The translations under genes and the position numbers were made by a program. Positions 7,924 to 16,287 of a stretch of 64,000 nt of DNA are shown one piece after another. The notes beneath the pieces are model-generated. The model searched no databases and had not been told where the DNA came from. It saw only the letters and a program-made list of their open reading frames with translations. The DNA is from Microbacterium sp. MYb45. GTDB taxonomy: Bacteria > Actinomycetota > Actinomycetes > Actinomycetales > Microbacteriaceae. Within the stretch, counting starts at the first letter, position 1; every line of letters begins with the position of its first letter. Location of the stretch: assembly GCF_002979655.1 (NCBI RefSeq), contig NZ_PCPG01000002.1:247711-311710 (forward strand), given 5' to 3'.

Positions 7924-8874
7924 ATGACCGCCACGGCTTCCCCACCCGCCCGTCGCCGCCGTCCGCCGGCGCAGCTCGGCGGACGCGGCCCGATCGGAGG
8001 AGCGGCGAAGCGCCGCCTGACGATCCTGGCCTTCCTCGTGCCGGCTCTGACGATCCTCGCCCTGTTCGTCTTCTGGCCGATGCTGTCTGCGCTCAGGCTC
8101 TCGTTCACCGATGCGAGCGGCTTCGGACTCGAGGAGTACGTGGGCTTCGCGAACTACGTCGAGGTCTTCACCGACCCCGAGATGCTGCAGGCGATGAGCA
8201 ACACGGTGCTGTACACCGTCCTCTTCACGCCGGTGGCCGTCGTGCTCGCGCTCCTGCTCGCCCTCGCGCTCAACAGCCCGAATCTGCCGCTGCGAGGCAT
8301 GTTCCGCACGTGGCTGTTCCTGCCGTTCATCGTCTCCCTCGCCGTCGCCGCGTTCGCCTGGCAGTATCTTCTCGACCCGCAGGTGGGCCTCCTGAACTAC
8401 TGGCTGCAGGCATTCGGCATCCGCATCGGCAACGTGCTCCAGGATCCGGTACTCGCGATGCCGACCGTTGTCCTGGTCGCCGTGTGGAAGAACTTCGCGT
8501 TCTACATGATCGTCTTCCTCGCCGGGCTCCAGGAGATCCCGAAGAGCCTGTACGAGGCGGCCAACATGGACGGAGCCGGCCCCATCGCCCGCTTCCGCAA
8601 CGTCACCCTCCCCCTGCTGGGCAACACCACAGGATTCGTACTCATCATCGCGACCATCGCCGCGCTCCAGGCCTTCGACCAGATCTATGTGCTCACCGGC
8701 GGTGGACCGTACCGCAGCACGCAGACGATCGTCATGCAGATCTACCAGTCCGGGTTCCGTGACCTCGAGCTCGGCTTCGCCTCTGCGGTGTCGTACGTGC
8801 TGCTCATCGCGACGCTCCTGCTGAGCCTCGTCCAGTTCGCCCTCTCGGGCCGTCGAGCGAAGGACGCCGCATGA
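7924..8874 (+). CDS. Sugar ABC transporter permease (MalF-like, CUT1)
   Basis: A 316-residue inner-membrane permease. Six membrane segments can be placed, the first at about residues 35-55 (ILAFLVPALTILALFVFWPM). The cytoplasmic EAA loop is YEAANMDGAGPIARFRNVTLP, which contacts the ATPase. The basic, proline-rich N-terminus is usual in actinobacterial MalF homologues. The ATG at 7924 follows a weak AAAGAAG, and a GTG at 7918 in the same frame is an alternative. The stop overlaps the next permease start as ATGA. It pairs with the MalG-like protein at 8871 and the binding protein at 6419-7675, and is controlled by the operator at 7898-7911. Confidence 0.92.
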   Translation: MTATASPPARRRRPPAQLGGRGPIGGAAKRRLTILAFLVPALTILALFVFWPMLSALRLSFTDASGFGLEEYVGFANYVEVFTDPEMLQAMSNTVLYTVLFTPVAVVLALLLALALNSPNLPLRGMFRTWLFLPFIVSLAVAAFAWQYLLDPQVGLLNYWLQAFGIRIGNVLQDPVLAMPTVVLVAVWKNFAFYMIVFLAGLQEIPKSLYEAANMDGAGPIARFRNVTLPLLGNTTGFVLIIATIAALQAFDQIYVLTGGGPYRSTQTIVMQIYQSGFRDLELGFASAVSYVLLIATLLLSLVQFALSGRRAKDAA

Positions 8875-9725
8875 CCGACATCGCCACATCCCGACGCCGC
8901 CCCACGCGACTGCGTGTCGGACGCGGGCTCTACTTCCTGGCGATGCTGTTCGTCACACTCCTCATCCTGCTGCCGATCCTCATCATCGTCTTCACCGCCT
9001 TCAAGCCGGTGTCCGAGGTCAACGCCTTCCCACCCTCGCTCGTTCCGGGGACGTGGACATTCGATAACTTCGAGCGGATCTTCACGGACCTGCCGTTCGC
9101 CCGACTGATCTTCAACAGCTTCGTCTTCGCGGGCGGAGTCACGATCTGCGCACTCGTCTTCGATTCTCTGGCCGCCTACGTCCTCGCCCGCATCGACTTC
9201 CGTGGAAGTCGTGTGCTCCTCGTCGTGATCGTGGCGAGCCTCATGATTCCGTTCCAGGCGACGCTCATCCCGATCTACCAGCTGGTCTCGGACTTCGGCT
9301 GGGTGAACACGTTCTGGGGCCTCATCATCCCCCGCGCGGCAGACGCCTTCGGGATCTTCTTCCTCCGCCAGTTCTTCCTCTCCCTCCCGCGCGACCTCGA
9401 CAACGCCGCCCGCATCGACGGAGCTTCGGAGTTCCGGATCTTCCGCAGCGTCGTGCTCCCCAACGCTGTCCCCGCCCTTCTCACACTGGGCATCTACACG
9501 TTCGTCAACAACTGGAACGATCTGCTGTGGCCGCTCGTCTTCACGACAGAGCAGGAGATGGGCACCATCACCTCCGGGCTCACACTGCTCACGGGACCGA
9601 GCGGGATCATCCCCTACGGCGTCATGATGGCCGGCTCCCTGATCGCCGTGGTGCCCCTCGCGATCATGTTCCTCTTCGTCCAACGGCGCTTCATCGAGAG
9701 CGTCGCGAGCACCGGACTCAAGTAG
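8871..9725 (+). CDS. Sugar ABC transporter permease (MalG-like, CUT1)
   Basis: A 284-residue permease, second half of the arabinoside importer channel. Membrane segments include FLAMLFVTLLILLPILIIVF near residue 20. The EAA loop is LDNAARIDGASEFRIFRSVV, and the C-terminal FLFVQRRFIESVASTGLK is typical of MalG-type proteins. Its ATG overlaps the upstream stop by four bases, so translation is coupled. GH51 follows 66 bases later in the same direction, giving an uptake-plus-hydrolysis operon. Confidence 0.93.
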   Translation: MTDIATSRRRPTRLRVGRGLYFLAMLFVTLLILLPILIIVFTAFKPVSEVNAFPPSLVPGTWTFDNFERIFTDLPFARLIFNSFVFAGGVTICALVFDSLAAYVLARIDFRGSRVLLVVIVASLMIPFQATLIPIYQLVSDFGWVNTFWGLIIPRAADAFGIFFLRQFFLSLPRDLDNAARIDGASEFRIFRSVVLPNAVPALLTLGIYTFVNNWNDLLWPLVFTTEQEMGTITSGLTLLTGPSGIIPYGVMMAGSLIAVVPLAIMFLFVQRRFIESVASTGLK

Positions 9726-9791
9726 ACCCACCATCCGCACGCCGGCCGCGACCCGCTCGAAGGGCCGCGAGAATCCGACCGAAAGGCAGAA

Positions 9792-11339
9792 ATGACCGCC
9801 GCACGATTGACCTTCGACCCCCAGCTTCCGGTCGGAGCTGTGAACCGACGAGTCTTCGGCTCCTTCGTGGAGCACCTCGGCCGATCCGTCTACGACGGCA
9901 TCTACGAGCCCGGACACCCGAGCGCCGACGCCGAGGGCTTTCGCTCCGACGTGAAGGCGCTGGTGTCCGAGCTCGGGGTGAGCGCGATCCGCTACCCCGG
10001 TGGCAACTTCGTATCGGGGTTCCGCTGGGAGGACAGCGTGGGCCCGCGCTCGCAGCGCCCCGCCCGACTCGACCTCGCCTGGCATTCGGCGGAATCGAAC
10101 CAGGTGGGCCTGCACGAGTTCGCGACGTGGCTCGACTCCGTCGGCAGTGAGCTCATGCTCGCCGTGAACCTGGGCACACGCGGCACACTGGAGGCGCTCG
10201 ACCTCCTGGAGTACACGAACCTGCGATCGGGCTCGGCACGGGCGGTGGAGCGGGCAGCCAACGGCCGCACCGAGCCGTTCGACGTGCGGATGTGGTGCCT
10301 CGGGAACGAGATGGACGGCCCATGGCAACTCGGTCACCGCTCGGCGGACGACTACGGCAAGCTCGCCGCCCAGACTGCTCGCGCCATGCGGATGTTCGAT
10401 CCCACGCTCGAGCTGGTCGTCTGCGGCTCTTCGAGTCGCTCGATGCCGACCTTCGGCGACTGGGAACGCGTCGTCCTCTCGCACACGTACGACGACATCG
10501 ACTACATCTCCTGCCACGCGTACTACGAGGAGAAGGACGGAGACCTCGCGAGCTTCCTCGCGTCGTCGGTCGACATGGACGAGTTCATCGAGTCGGTGAT
10601 AGCGACCATCGATCATGTCAAGGCGGCGAAGCGCAGCGATCACGTCGTGAACATCTCGTTCGACGAGTGGAACGTCTGGTACAACACCCGGTTCGAGACC
10701 GTGGACAAGATCACCGGTGCGCAGAACTGGCCGACCGCGCCGAGGCTCCTCGAAGACGCGTACTCCGTGGCGGACGCCGTGGTGGTGGGTAGCCTCCTCA
10801 TCTCACTGCTGCGCCGGGCGGACAGGGTGACCAGCGCCTCGCTCGCTCAGTTGGTCAATGTGATCGCCCCGATTATGACGGAGCCCGGCGGCATCGCCTG
10901 GAAGCAGACGACGTTCTTCCCGTTCGCCGTCACCTCGGAGCTCGCATCCGGGCAGTCGATCCCCACGCACATCGAGTGCGATCTCTATGAAACCGACGCC
11001 TACGGGAGCGTGCCGGTCATCGACGCCGTGACCACGTTCGACGCCGCCACAGGCAGCGTCAGCGTGTTCCTGGTCAACCGATCGCAGACCGACCCGGTGA
11101 CACTCTCTTTCGATATCGCGGACTTCGGCACGGTCCTGGAAGCGTCTGCACGCACCCTCAGCGACGACGATGTCTACGCCGTGAACACGCTCGAAGATCC
11201 GGAGCGCGTGACCCTTCGCCAGAACGAGACTCTCGTCCACTCCGAAGGCGTCGCGGTCGTCGAGCTGCCGCCCGTCTCGTGGACGGCCATCAGTCTGCGC
11301 GTCGCACCGGCAACTGCCAAGGAGGGCGCATCCCGATGA
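9792..11339 (+). CDS. abfA: GH51 alpha-L-arabinofuranosidase
   Basis: A 515-residue intracellular enzyme that removes L-arabinofuranose from arabino-oligosaccharides. The acid/base Glu is in GNEMDGPW at residue 173 and the nucleophile Glu is in FDEWNVWY at residue 292. Other family blocks are GSFVEHLGRSVYDGIYEPGH near the N-terminus and IRYPGGNFVSGFRWEDSVGP. The C-terminal part is the beta-sandwich domain. Length and residue positions match characterised GH51 enzymes. No signal peptide is present, so substrates must be imported by the adjacent ABC system. The ATG follows GAAAGGCAGAA. It is the last gene of the operon controlled from 7898-7911. The gene on the opposite strand ends four bases away. 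Confidence 0.95.
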   Translation: MTAARLTFDPQLPVGAVNRRVFGSFVEHLGRSVYDGIYEPGHPSADAEGFRSDVKALVSELGVSAIRYPGGNFVSGFRWEDSVGPRSQRPARLDLAWHSAESNQVGLHEFATWLDSVGSELMLAVNLGTRGTLEALDLLEYTNLRSGSARAVERAANGRTEPFDVRMWCLGNEMDGPWQLGHRSADDYGKLAAQTARAMRMFDPTLELVVCGSSSRSMPTFGDWERVVLSHTYDDIDYISCHAYYEEKDGDLASFLASSVDMDEFIESVIATIDHVKAAKRSDHVVNISFDEWNVWYNTRFETVDKITGAQNWPTAPRLLEDAYSVADAVVVGSLLISLLRRADRVTSASLAQLVNVIAPIMTEPGGIAWKQTTFFPFAVTSELASGQSIPTHIECDLYETDAYGSVPVIDAVTTFDAATGSVSVFLVNRSQTDPVTLSFDIADFGTVLEASARTLSDDDVYAVNTLEDPERVTLRQNETLVHSEGVAVVELPPVSWTAISLRVAPATAKEGASR

Positions 11340-11343
11340 GCCC

Positions 11344-12432
11344 TCAGACCCCGGCGCGCACGCTCTCCAGCGAGGGGTAGTCCGTGTACCCCTCGGCGGT
11401 CCGCCCGTAGAACAGCTGCGGGCGCGGGTCGTTGAGCCCGGTCCCCTCCCGCCACCGCTCGACCAGGTCGGGGTTGGCGATCACGGGGCGTCCGGCGGCG
11501 ACGGCATCCGCCCATCCGTCATCGACCAGCGTCTCGGCATCCTCCCGGGTCGTGACGACACCGAAGCCGGTGTTGATGATCAGCGGCGTGCCCGCCGTGC
11601 GCCGGATGTGCTGCACGAGCTCGCTCGTCGGTGCGGCACTCAGCACATCGATGAAGGCGAGACCGAGCGGGGCGAGGCCCTGGGCGACGGCGGCGTAGGT
11701 CGCGTGGACGTCCGCGTCGTCCTCTTCGAGCACGCCCTGGATGTTGTGCTGCGGCGACAGCCGGATGCCGGTGCGGTCGGCTCCCACCGCCGCCGCGACG
11801 GCTGTCGTGACCTCGATCGCGAAGCGGGCGCGGTTCTCGGGCGACCCGCCGTACTGGTCGTCACGGATGTTCGACACCGGCGAGAGGAACTCGTGGACCA
11901 GGTAGCCGTTCGCGCCGTGCACCTCGACGCCGTCGAAGCCCGCGGCGATCGCGTTGCGCGCGGCCTGCGCGAACTGCTCGACGACCTCGGGGATCTCGTC
12001 GAGGGTGAGCGCGTGAGCCACCGGCAGATCGACCTTGCCCACGGGCGTGTGCGTCTGACCCGGTGCGGCGAGCGCGCTCGGGGCGACCACGCGCGGCTGC
12101 CCCGAGATCTCCGGGTGCCCCACTCGGCCACCGTGCATCAGCTGCATGACGATCGTGCCGCCCGCCTCGTGGACCGCCGCGGTGACGGGCCGCCACCCCT
12201 CGATCTGGGCGGGCGTGACGATGCCCGGCTGGCCCGCATAGGACTTGCCCTCGGCAGCCGGCCAGGTGCCCTCGGAGATGATGAGGCCCTGACCCGCGCG
12301 CTGCCGGTAGTACTCCGCCATCACCTCGGTGGGCACGCCGTCGTCATCCGCGCGGGTGCGGGTGAGCGGCGCCATGACGACGCGATTGGACAGCTGCAGG
12401 GCGCCGAAGACGGCCGGATCGAAGAGAGTCAC
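11344..12432 (-). CDS. Old yellow enzyme family NADH:flavin oxidoreductase (alkene reductase)
   Basis: A 362-residue FMN enzyme of the OYE/NemA group, which reduces activated C=C bonds or nitro groups with NAD(P)H. Family blocks are FDPAVFGALQLSNRVVMAPL at the N-terminus, QLMHGGRVGHPE, and the active-site stretch DGVEVHGANGYLVHEFLSP with NIRDDQYGGSPENRARF after it. The C-terminal FMN phosphate site is INTGFGVVTTREDAE. The chosen start is the GTG at 12432, matching where relatives begin. There is no clear ribosome binding site, so it may be leaderless. A MarR gene lies 38 bases upstream on the same strand, so stress- or xenobiotic-induced control is plausible. Confidence 0.9.
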   Translation of the reverse strand: MTLFDPAVFGALQLSNRVVMAPLTRTRADDDGVPTEVMAEYYRQRAGQGLIISEGTWPAAEGKSYAGQPGIVTPAQIEGWRPVTAAVHEAGGTIVMQLMHGGRVGHPEISGQPRVVAPSALAAPGQTHTPVGKVDLPVAHALTLDEIPEVVEQFAQAARNAIAAGFDGVEVHGANGYLVHEFLSPVSNIRDDQYGGSPENRARFAIEVTTAVAAAVGADRTGIRLSPQHNIQGVLEEDDADVHATYAAVAQGLAPLGLAFIDVLSAAPTSELVQHIRRTAGTPLIINTGFGVVTTREDAETLVDDGWADAVAAGRPVIANPDLVERWREGTGLNDPRPQLFYGRTAEGYTDYPSLESVRAGV

Positions 12433-12470
12433 AGTGGGAGGTAAGGCTCGGGGCGAGCCTCGTATTCCCC

Positions 12471-12968
12471 TCAGTTGCCACCGAGGGCCGACAGCAGGTC
12501 GGCGAAGTGGTCGAGGTCGGCGGCCGTCCACTTGCGCAGCCGCTCGCCGATGCGGCCCTCGTAGCGGGAGCGGGCGACGGCGATCCGCTCCTGCGCCAGG
12601 TCGGTCGCGACGAGGACGCGTGCGCGGCGGTCCTCCGGATCGTGCACGCTCTCGACGAGTCCGAGCTGCTCGAGCTGACGCACCTGACGACTCACCGCCG
12701 ACTTGTCGGTCTGCAGGTGCTCGATGATCGCACCCGCCGAGGTCGCCTTGCCTGTCGCGATCGACGTGAGCACCTGGTATCCCAGCGGCTGCAGTTCGGG
12801 GTGGACGGTCGCGGCGGCCTCGCGCCAGCTGATACGGATCCGCGCGAACAGACGGCCGAGTTCCTGCTCGACCCTGGTGACGGCCTGGTCGAGATCCGCC
12901 CCGCTCAGACGGCCCTCTTCAGAGGGAGATGCGGGGGCGTCGGCGGGGGCGTCGGACGAGGCGCTCAT
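12471..12968 (-). CDS. MarR-family transcriptional regulator (first of a pair)
   Basis: A 165-residue winged-helix regulator. The core is GYQVLTSIATGKATSAGAII, then the recognition helix TDKSAVSRQVRQLEQLGLVE and the wing DPEDRRARVLVATD. The N-terminal 30 residues are Ala/Pro/Ser-rich and probably disordered. It resembles the MarR protein encoded at 13022-13477 in sequence and motif order (shared REAAATVHPELQPLGY versus KESAARVHPELQVAGY), so the two look like a tandem duplication. It lies between the old yellow enzyme and the drug exporter, and could serve either. Family members usually bind phenolic or redox-active ligands. Confidence 0.9.
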   Translation of the reverse strand: MSASSDAPADAPASPSEEGRLSGADLDQAVTRVEQELGRLFARIRISWREAAATVHPELQPLGYQVLTSIATGKATSAGAIIEHLQTDKSAVSRQVRQLEQLGLVESVHDPEDRRARVLVATDLAQERIAVARSRYEGRIGERLRKWTAADLDHFADLLSALGGN

Positions 12969-12985
12969 GCTCGCCAGTGTACGGC

Positions 12986-13019
12986 GAAGCCCCACTGTCG
13001 AACGTGACAGCGGGGCTTC
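12986..13019 (-). terminator. Hairpin after the second MarR gene
   Basis: GAAGCCCC and GGGGCTTC form the lower stem, with CTGTC/GACAG above it and one mismatch between them. It sits directly after the stop of the MarR gene at 13022 and before the start of the next MarR gene at 12968, and probably ends the exporter-MarR transcript. Confidence 0.6.
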
Positions 13020-13021
13020 AC

Positions 13022-13477
13022 TCAGACCTCGGCGAGGAGTCGGAACACCTTGGATGCGGCCTGGATCTCGTCGGGCGTCAGCTCGTCGACCACGGCCTGC
13101 AGGCGTGTGCCGTATTCGCGGCGGACCTCGGCGAGCGCCTCGCAGGCCGACGGCGTCGCGCTCAGCACCCGGAGCCGCCCGTCCCGCTCGTCCGGCCGGG
13201 ACTCGAGGAGTCCTGCCTCCTCCAGCATCCGCACCTGACGGCTGATGACCGACTTGTCCATCTCGAACCGCTCGGCCAGCTCATGCGCGTTCGCGGTGCC
13301 CGCCCGGGCGATGAATGTCAGCAGCTTGTACCCGGCCACCTGCAGCTCGGGGTGCACCCGAGCTGCAGACTCCTTCCAGAGCGACCTGGTCCTCGCGAAG
13401 ATAAGGTTCAGGTGCGCCTGGAGGTCACCGAGCGCGCTGTCGACATCCGCCTGCTCGACCGCTTCGGGGGCGAGCAT
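13022..13477 (-). CDS. MarR-family regulator co-transcribed with the MFS exporter
   Basis: A 151-residue MarR-type regulator. The winged helix is GYKLLTFIARAGTANAHELA, then MDKSVISRQVRMLEEAGLLE and the wing RPDERDGRLRVLSAT. The ATG at 13477 is one base after the exporter stop and has AGGAG inside the end of the exporter gene, so the two are translationally coupled. The 32-bp inverted repeat at 15239-15270, upstream of the exporter, has the GTTGC-N4-GCAAC form common in MarR operators. I infer that this protein represses the operon and is released by exported toxic compounds. Confidence 0.92.
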   Translation of the reverse strand: MLAPEAVEQADVDSALGDLQAHLNLIFARTRSLWKESAARVHPELQVAGYKLLTFIARAGTANAHELAERFEMDKSVISRQVRMLEEAGLLESRPDERDGRLRVLSATPSACEALAEVRREYGTRLQAVVDELTPDEIQAASKVFRLLAEV

Positions 13478-13478
13478 C

Positions 13479-15194
13479 TCAGCGCTCCTGGTCCCGATCT
13501 TCGCGTTCGAGGACGCGCACCGAACCGGTCGCGGGCGACGCGGACTCCGCACCCCCGAGCCGGATGGCCCCGGTGGAGAGCGACGCGCCGACCTCGGCCT
13601 CGGAGACCTCGATGACGGATTCCTCCGCCTGCTCGAGCATCTGCTCGGCGGCGTTCTTCGTCGACAACGGCTTGTTCTTGATGAACGCGATCGCGATGAT
13701 GGCGATCACCGCGAGCGGGATGGCGATGATGAACGAGTCGGCGATGCCGTGGCCGTAAGCACCCTCGACGATCGTGCGGATCGTGTCGGGCAGCTGTCCG
13801 ACCTTCGGCACATCACCCGAGGCGAGGTGCTTGAGCGCATCGACCTCGGCGGGGGTCGTCGGCGTGAAGCCCTCGAGCGAGTCGGTGATGTACGACGCGA
13901 CGCTGGTCGACAGCATCGCACCCATGACCGTGACGCCGATGGTGCCGGCGATCGTGCGGAAGAAGTTCACGTTCGACGACGCGGCGCCCAGCTGCTGCGG
14001 AGCAGTGTCGTTCTGCACGATGAGCGTGAGGTTCTGCATGACCATGCCGAGGCCCGCACCGAGGATGAACATGTAGACGGCGACCAGCGGGAACGGGGTG
14101 TCGTAGCGCAGGGTGGCCATCAGGCTGACGCCGATGGTGGCGAGGACCGAGCCCGTCAGCATCCAGCCCTTCCACTTGCCGAAGCGGCTCACGAGCTGGC
14201 CGATGATGATCGACGCACCCATCTGGCCGATGATCATCGGGATGGTCATCAGGCCGGACTCGGTGGGCGTGGCGCCACGAGCCAGCTGGAAGTACTGCGC
14301 GAGGAACACCGAGGTGGCGAACATCGAGACGCCGATGGCGATCGAGGCGATGACCGACAGCGTGAAGGTGCGGTTGCGGAACAGCGACATCGGCACGATC
14401 GGTTCCTTGACGAAGAACTCGACCGTGATGAAGGCGGCGATCGCGACTCCGGCGATGACGGCGAGCATGATGCTCGTCGAGGAGTCCCAGTCGAACTGGC
14501 TGCCGCCCATCGAGACCCAGATGAGCAGGGTCGAGACGCCGACCGCGAGGAGCACGATGCCGAAGTAGTCGATCGAGACCTTGCTGTCACGCTGCGGCTT
14601 GGGCAGGTGCAGCGTGAACTGCAGCAGGACGAGGGCGAGGATCGCGAACGGCACGCCGACGAAGAAGTTGGAGCGCCAGCCCCACACGTCGGTGAGGAGT
14701 CCGCCGAGCAGCGGGCCGCCGATGGTGCCGAGGGCCATGATGCCGCCGACGACGCCCATGTACTTGCCGCGCTCACGCGGGGAGATGATGAGGGCCACGG
14801 CGATCATGACGAGCGACATCAGGCCGCCGACGCCGATGCCCTGGATGACGCGGACCGCGATGAGCATGTTCGTGTCGGTCGAGAAGCCGGCGATCACGGT
14901 GCCGACCGTGAAGAGGATGAGCGAGATCTGCACGAGGACCTTGCGGTCGACGAGGTCGGCGAGCTTGCCCCAGATGGGGGTCGAGACGGCGGTGGCCAGA
15001 AGGCTCGCGGTGATGACCCAGGTGTACTGGGACTGGGTGCCGCCGAGGTCGGCGATGATGACCGGCATCGAGGTCGACACGACGGTGCCCGAGAGCACGG
15101 CGACGAACATGCCGACGACGAGTCCGGAGATCGCGGTGAAGACCTCGCGGGCCGAGCGGGTGGCTTCGGGTGCTGAGGATGGGGTGTGTGTCAC
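13479..15194 (-). CDS. DHA2-type MFS multidrug exporter (EmrB/QacA-like, 14 TM)
   Basis: A 571-residue proton-driven exporter. Motif A-like GKLADLVDRKVLVQ follows TM2, the TM4 region has RVIQGIGVGGLMSL, and motif C appears as GGIMALGTIGGPLLGG in TM5. The sequence holds about 14 hydrophobic segments, diagnostic of the DHA2 family. The C-terminal tail of about 60 residues is acidic and cytoplasmic. I chose the GTG at 15194 because AGGAG lies ten bases upstream. A TTG at 15233 in frame is possible but weaker. It is followed by a coupled MarR gene and preceded by a perfect 14-bp inverted repeat, so substrate-induced export is likely. The drug cannot be told from sequence. Confidence 0.93.
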   Translation of the reverse strand: MTHTPSSAPEATRSAREVFTAISGLVVGMFVAVLSGTVVSTSMPVIIADLGGTQSQYTWVITASLLATAVSTPIWGKLADLVDRKVLVQISLILFTVGTVIAGFSTDTNMLIAVRVIQGIGVGGLMSLVMIAVALIISPRERGKYMGVVGGIMALGTIGGPLLGGLLTDVWGWRSNFFVGVPFAILALVLLQFTLHLPKPQRDSKVSIDYFGIVLLAVGVSTLLIWVSMGGSQFDWDSSTSIMLAVIAGVAIAAFITVEFFVKEPIVPMSLFRNRTFTLSVIASIAIGVSMFATSVFLAQYFQLARGATPTESGLMTIPMIIGQMGASIIIGQLVSRFGKWKGWMLTGSVLATIGVSLMATLRYDTPFPLVAVYMFILGAGLGMVMQNLTLIVQNDTAPQQLGAASSNVNFFRTIAGTIGVTVMGAMLSTSVASYITDSLEGFTPTTPAEVDALKHLASGDVPKVGQLPDTIRTIVEGAYGHGIADSFIIAIPLAVIAIIAIAFIKNKPLSTKNAAEQMLEQAEESVIEVSEAEVGASLSTGAIRLGGAESASPATGSVRVLEREDRDQER

Positions 15195-15238
15195 GGGGGT
15201 AACGCTCCTGCGTAGAAAGTTGATCGAGGTCAACCATA

Positions 15239-15270
15239 CTCCGATAGTTGCGAAAGCGCAACTATCGGAG
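15239..15270. promoter_or_regulatory. 32-bp perfect inverted repeat, probable MarR operator
   Basis: CTCCGATAGTTGCG (15239-15252) and CGCAACTATCGGAG (15257-15270) are exact reverse complements around AAAG. It lies 44 bases upstream of the exporter GTG. The inner ATAGTTGC-N4-GCAACTAT pattern matches the usual shape of MarR sites. It is also five bases after the stop of the DMT gene and could double as that gene's terminator, though no T-run follows. Confidence 0.7.
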
Positions 15271-15275
15271 GGTGT

Positions 15276-16253
15276 TCACAACTCCTCAATGAACGCGCGC
15301 GAAACCGAGCCCAGAGCCCCGGATCGCGAATCTCCCGACGATTCTGAGGAGTCATGCACGGCGCGCGTCTCGCTCACGAGCACCGCGGTCACACCGGCGG
15401 CGCACAGCACGAAGCCGAGGACGGTGAGCACCGTGAGCGGCTCACCCAGCAGCAGTGCTCCGGCCAGCGCGGTCGTCGGAGCGATCAGGAAGAGCAGCGC
15501 GTTCAGAGCCGTGATGCCGACCCGGCGCAGCAACCACCAGTAGAGCCCGTACGCGGCAAGCGTCGGGAAGACAGCGGCGAATCCGGCGGCGATCCAGAAC
15601 GAGGCGGACGCCGGCGGCGCGAGGGCACCGAAGACTGCGGCGACCGGCACGAGAGCCAGTGCGGTCACGCTCACGTGGATGGTGAGCGTGACAAGCGTGC
15701 CCGTACGCGGTTCCGAACGGCGCTGGAGGAAGGTGCCGACGATGAGGCTGGCCATGGCGAGGGCAGGCCAGACGTAGGCGGCGGGGTGCGCCGCGGAACC
15801 CTCGAGCTGTGAGCGCACGACCAGCAGGACTCCCACGGCCCCGAGCAGGAGTCCAGCCCACTGCGCCGCGCGCACGCGAAGTCCGAGCAGCGGCCCGACC
15901 AGCGCTGCGACGACGAGGGGCTGCACGGCATCGATCAGCGCCGTGGTGCCGGTGGCGACGCCCGAGGCGATGGCCATGTACACCGCCGTGCAGTAGCCGA
16001 ACTGGGCGAAGAGCCCGATGAGCGCCTGGCGCCCCAGGTCGCGCCGCGTGACGCCGCGAGCAGCACCGGTGGAGAGCACGATCGCGAGCAGGATCACAGC
16101 GAGAGGAACGAAGCGCCAGACGAGCAGCGTCAGCGGCGGCACCTCGACGGCGGCGATCGCCGGCACGAGGAATCCGGAGCTCCACGTGACGACGAACGCC
16201 ACGGATGCCGCGACCGTCACCCCGACACGAACTATACCGATCTGTATACCCAT
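15276..16253 (-). CDS. EamA/DMT-superfamily transporter
   Basis: A 325-residue integral membrane protein with ten predicted helices in two EamA halves. The first half begins GVTVAASVAFVVTWSSGFLV, and the second starts near PALAMASLIVGTFLQRR. Each half has the characteristic end pattern (QPLVVAALVGPLLGLRVRAAQW and LIAPTTALAGALLLGEPLTV). Family members export amino acids, nucleosides or other metabolites. The ATG at 16253 follows GGGGGA. It diverges from a TetR gene with two ACTATAC-N6-GTATAGT sites between or just inside the start, so it is very likely the target of that regulator. Substrate unknown. Confidence 0.9.
   Translation of the reverse strand: MGIQIGIVRVGVTVAASVAFVVTWSSGFLVPAIAAVEVPPLTLLVWRFVPLAVILLAIVLSTGAARGVTRRDLGRQALIGLFAQFGYCTAVYMAIASGVATGTTALIDAVQPLVVAALVGPLLGLRVRAAQWAGLLLGAVGVLLVVRSQLEGSAAHPAAYVWPALAMASLIVGTFLQRRSEPRTGTLVTLTIHVSVTALALVPVAAVFGALAPPASASFWIAAGFAAVFPTLAAYGLYWWLLRRVGITALNALLFLIAPTTALAGALLLGEPLTVLTVLGFVLCAAGVTAVLVSETRAVHDSSESSGDSRSGALGSVSRAFIEEL
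16231..16250. promoter_or_regulatory. TetR operator, imperfect copy
   Basis: ACTATAC (16231-16237), six bases, then GTATACC. The left half matches the perfect site at 16260-16281 and the right half has two changes. It lies just inside the start of the transporter gene, so binding would block its transcription. Confidence 0.6.
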
Positions 16254-16259
16254 TCCCCC

Positions 16260-16281
16260 GACTATACAGGTTGGTATAGTC
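16260..16281. promoter_or_regulatory. TetR operator, perfect copy
   Basis: GACTATAC and GTATAGTC are perfect inverted arms of 8 bases around a 6-base spacer. The site is in the divergent promoter region and ends six bases before the TetR ATG at 16288, so it should control both directions. Confidence 0.75.
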
Positions 16282-16287
16282 GGGGAC

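Noticed and set aside
8742..10643. 633-codon minus-strand frame
   Set aside because: Antisense to the permease and GH51 genes, with no domain.
13245..15176. 643-codon plus-strand frame
   Set aside because: Antisense shadow of the MFS exporter with strongly biased His/Asp/Arg composition.
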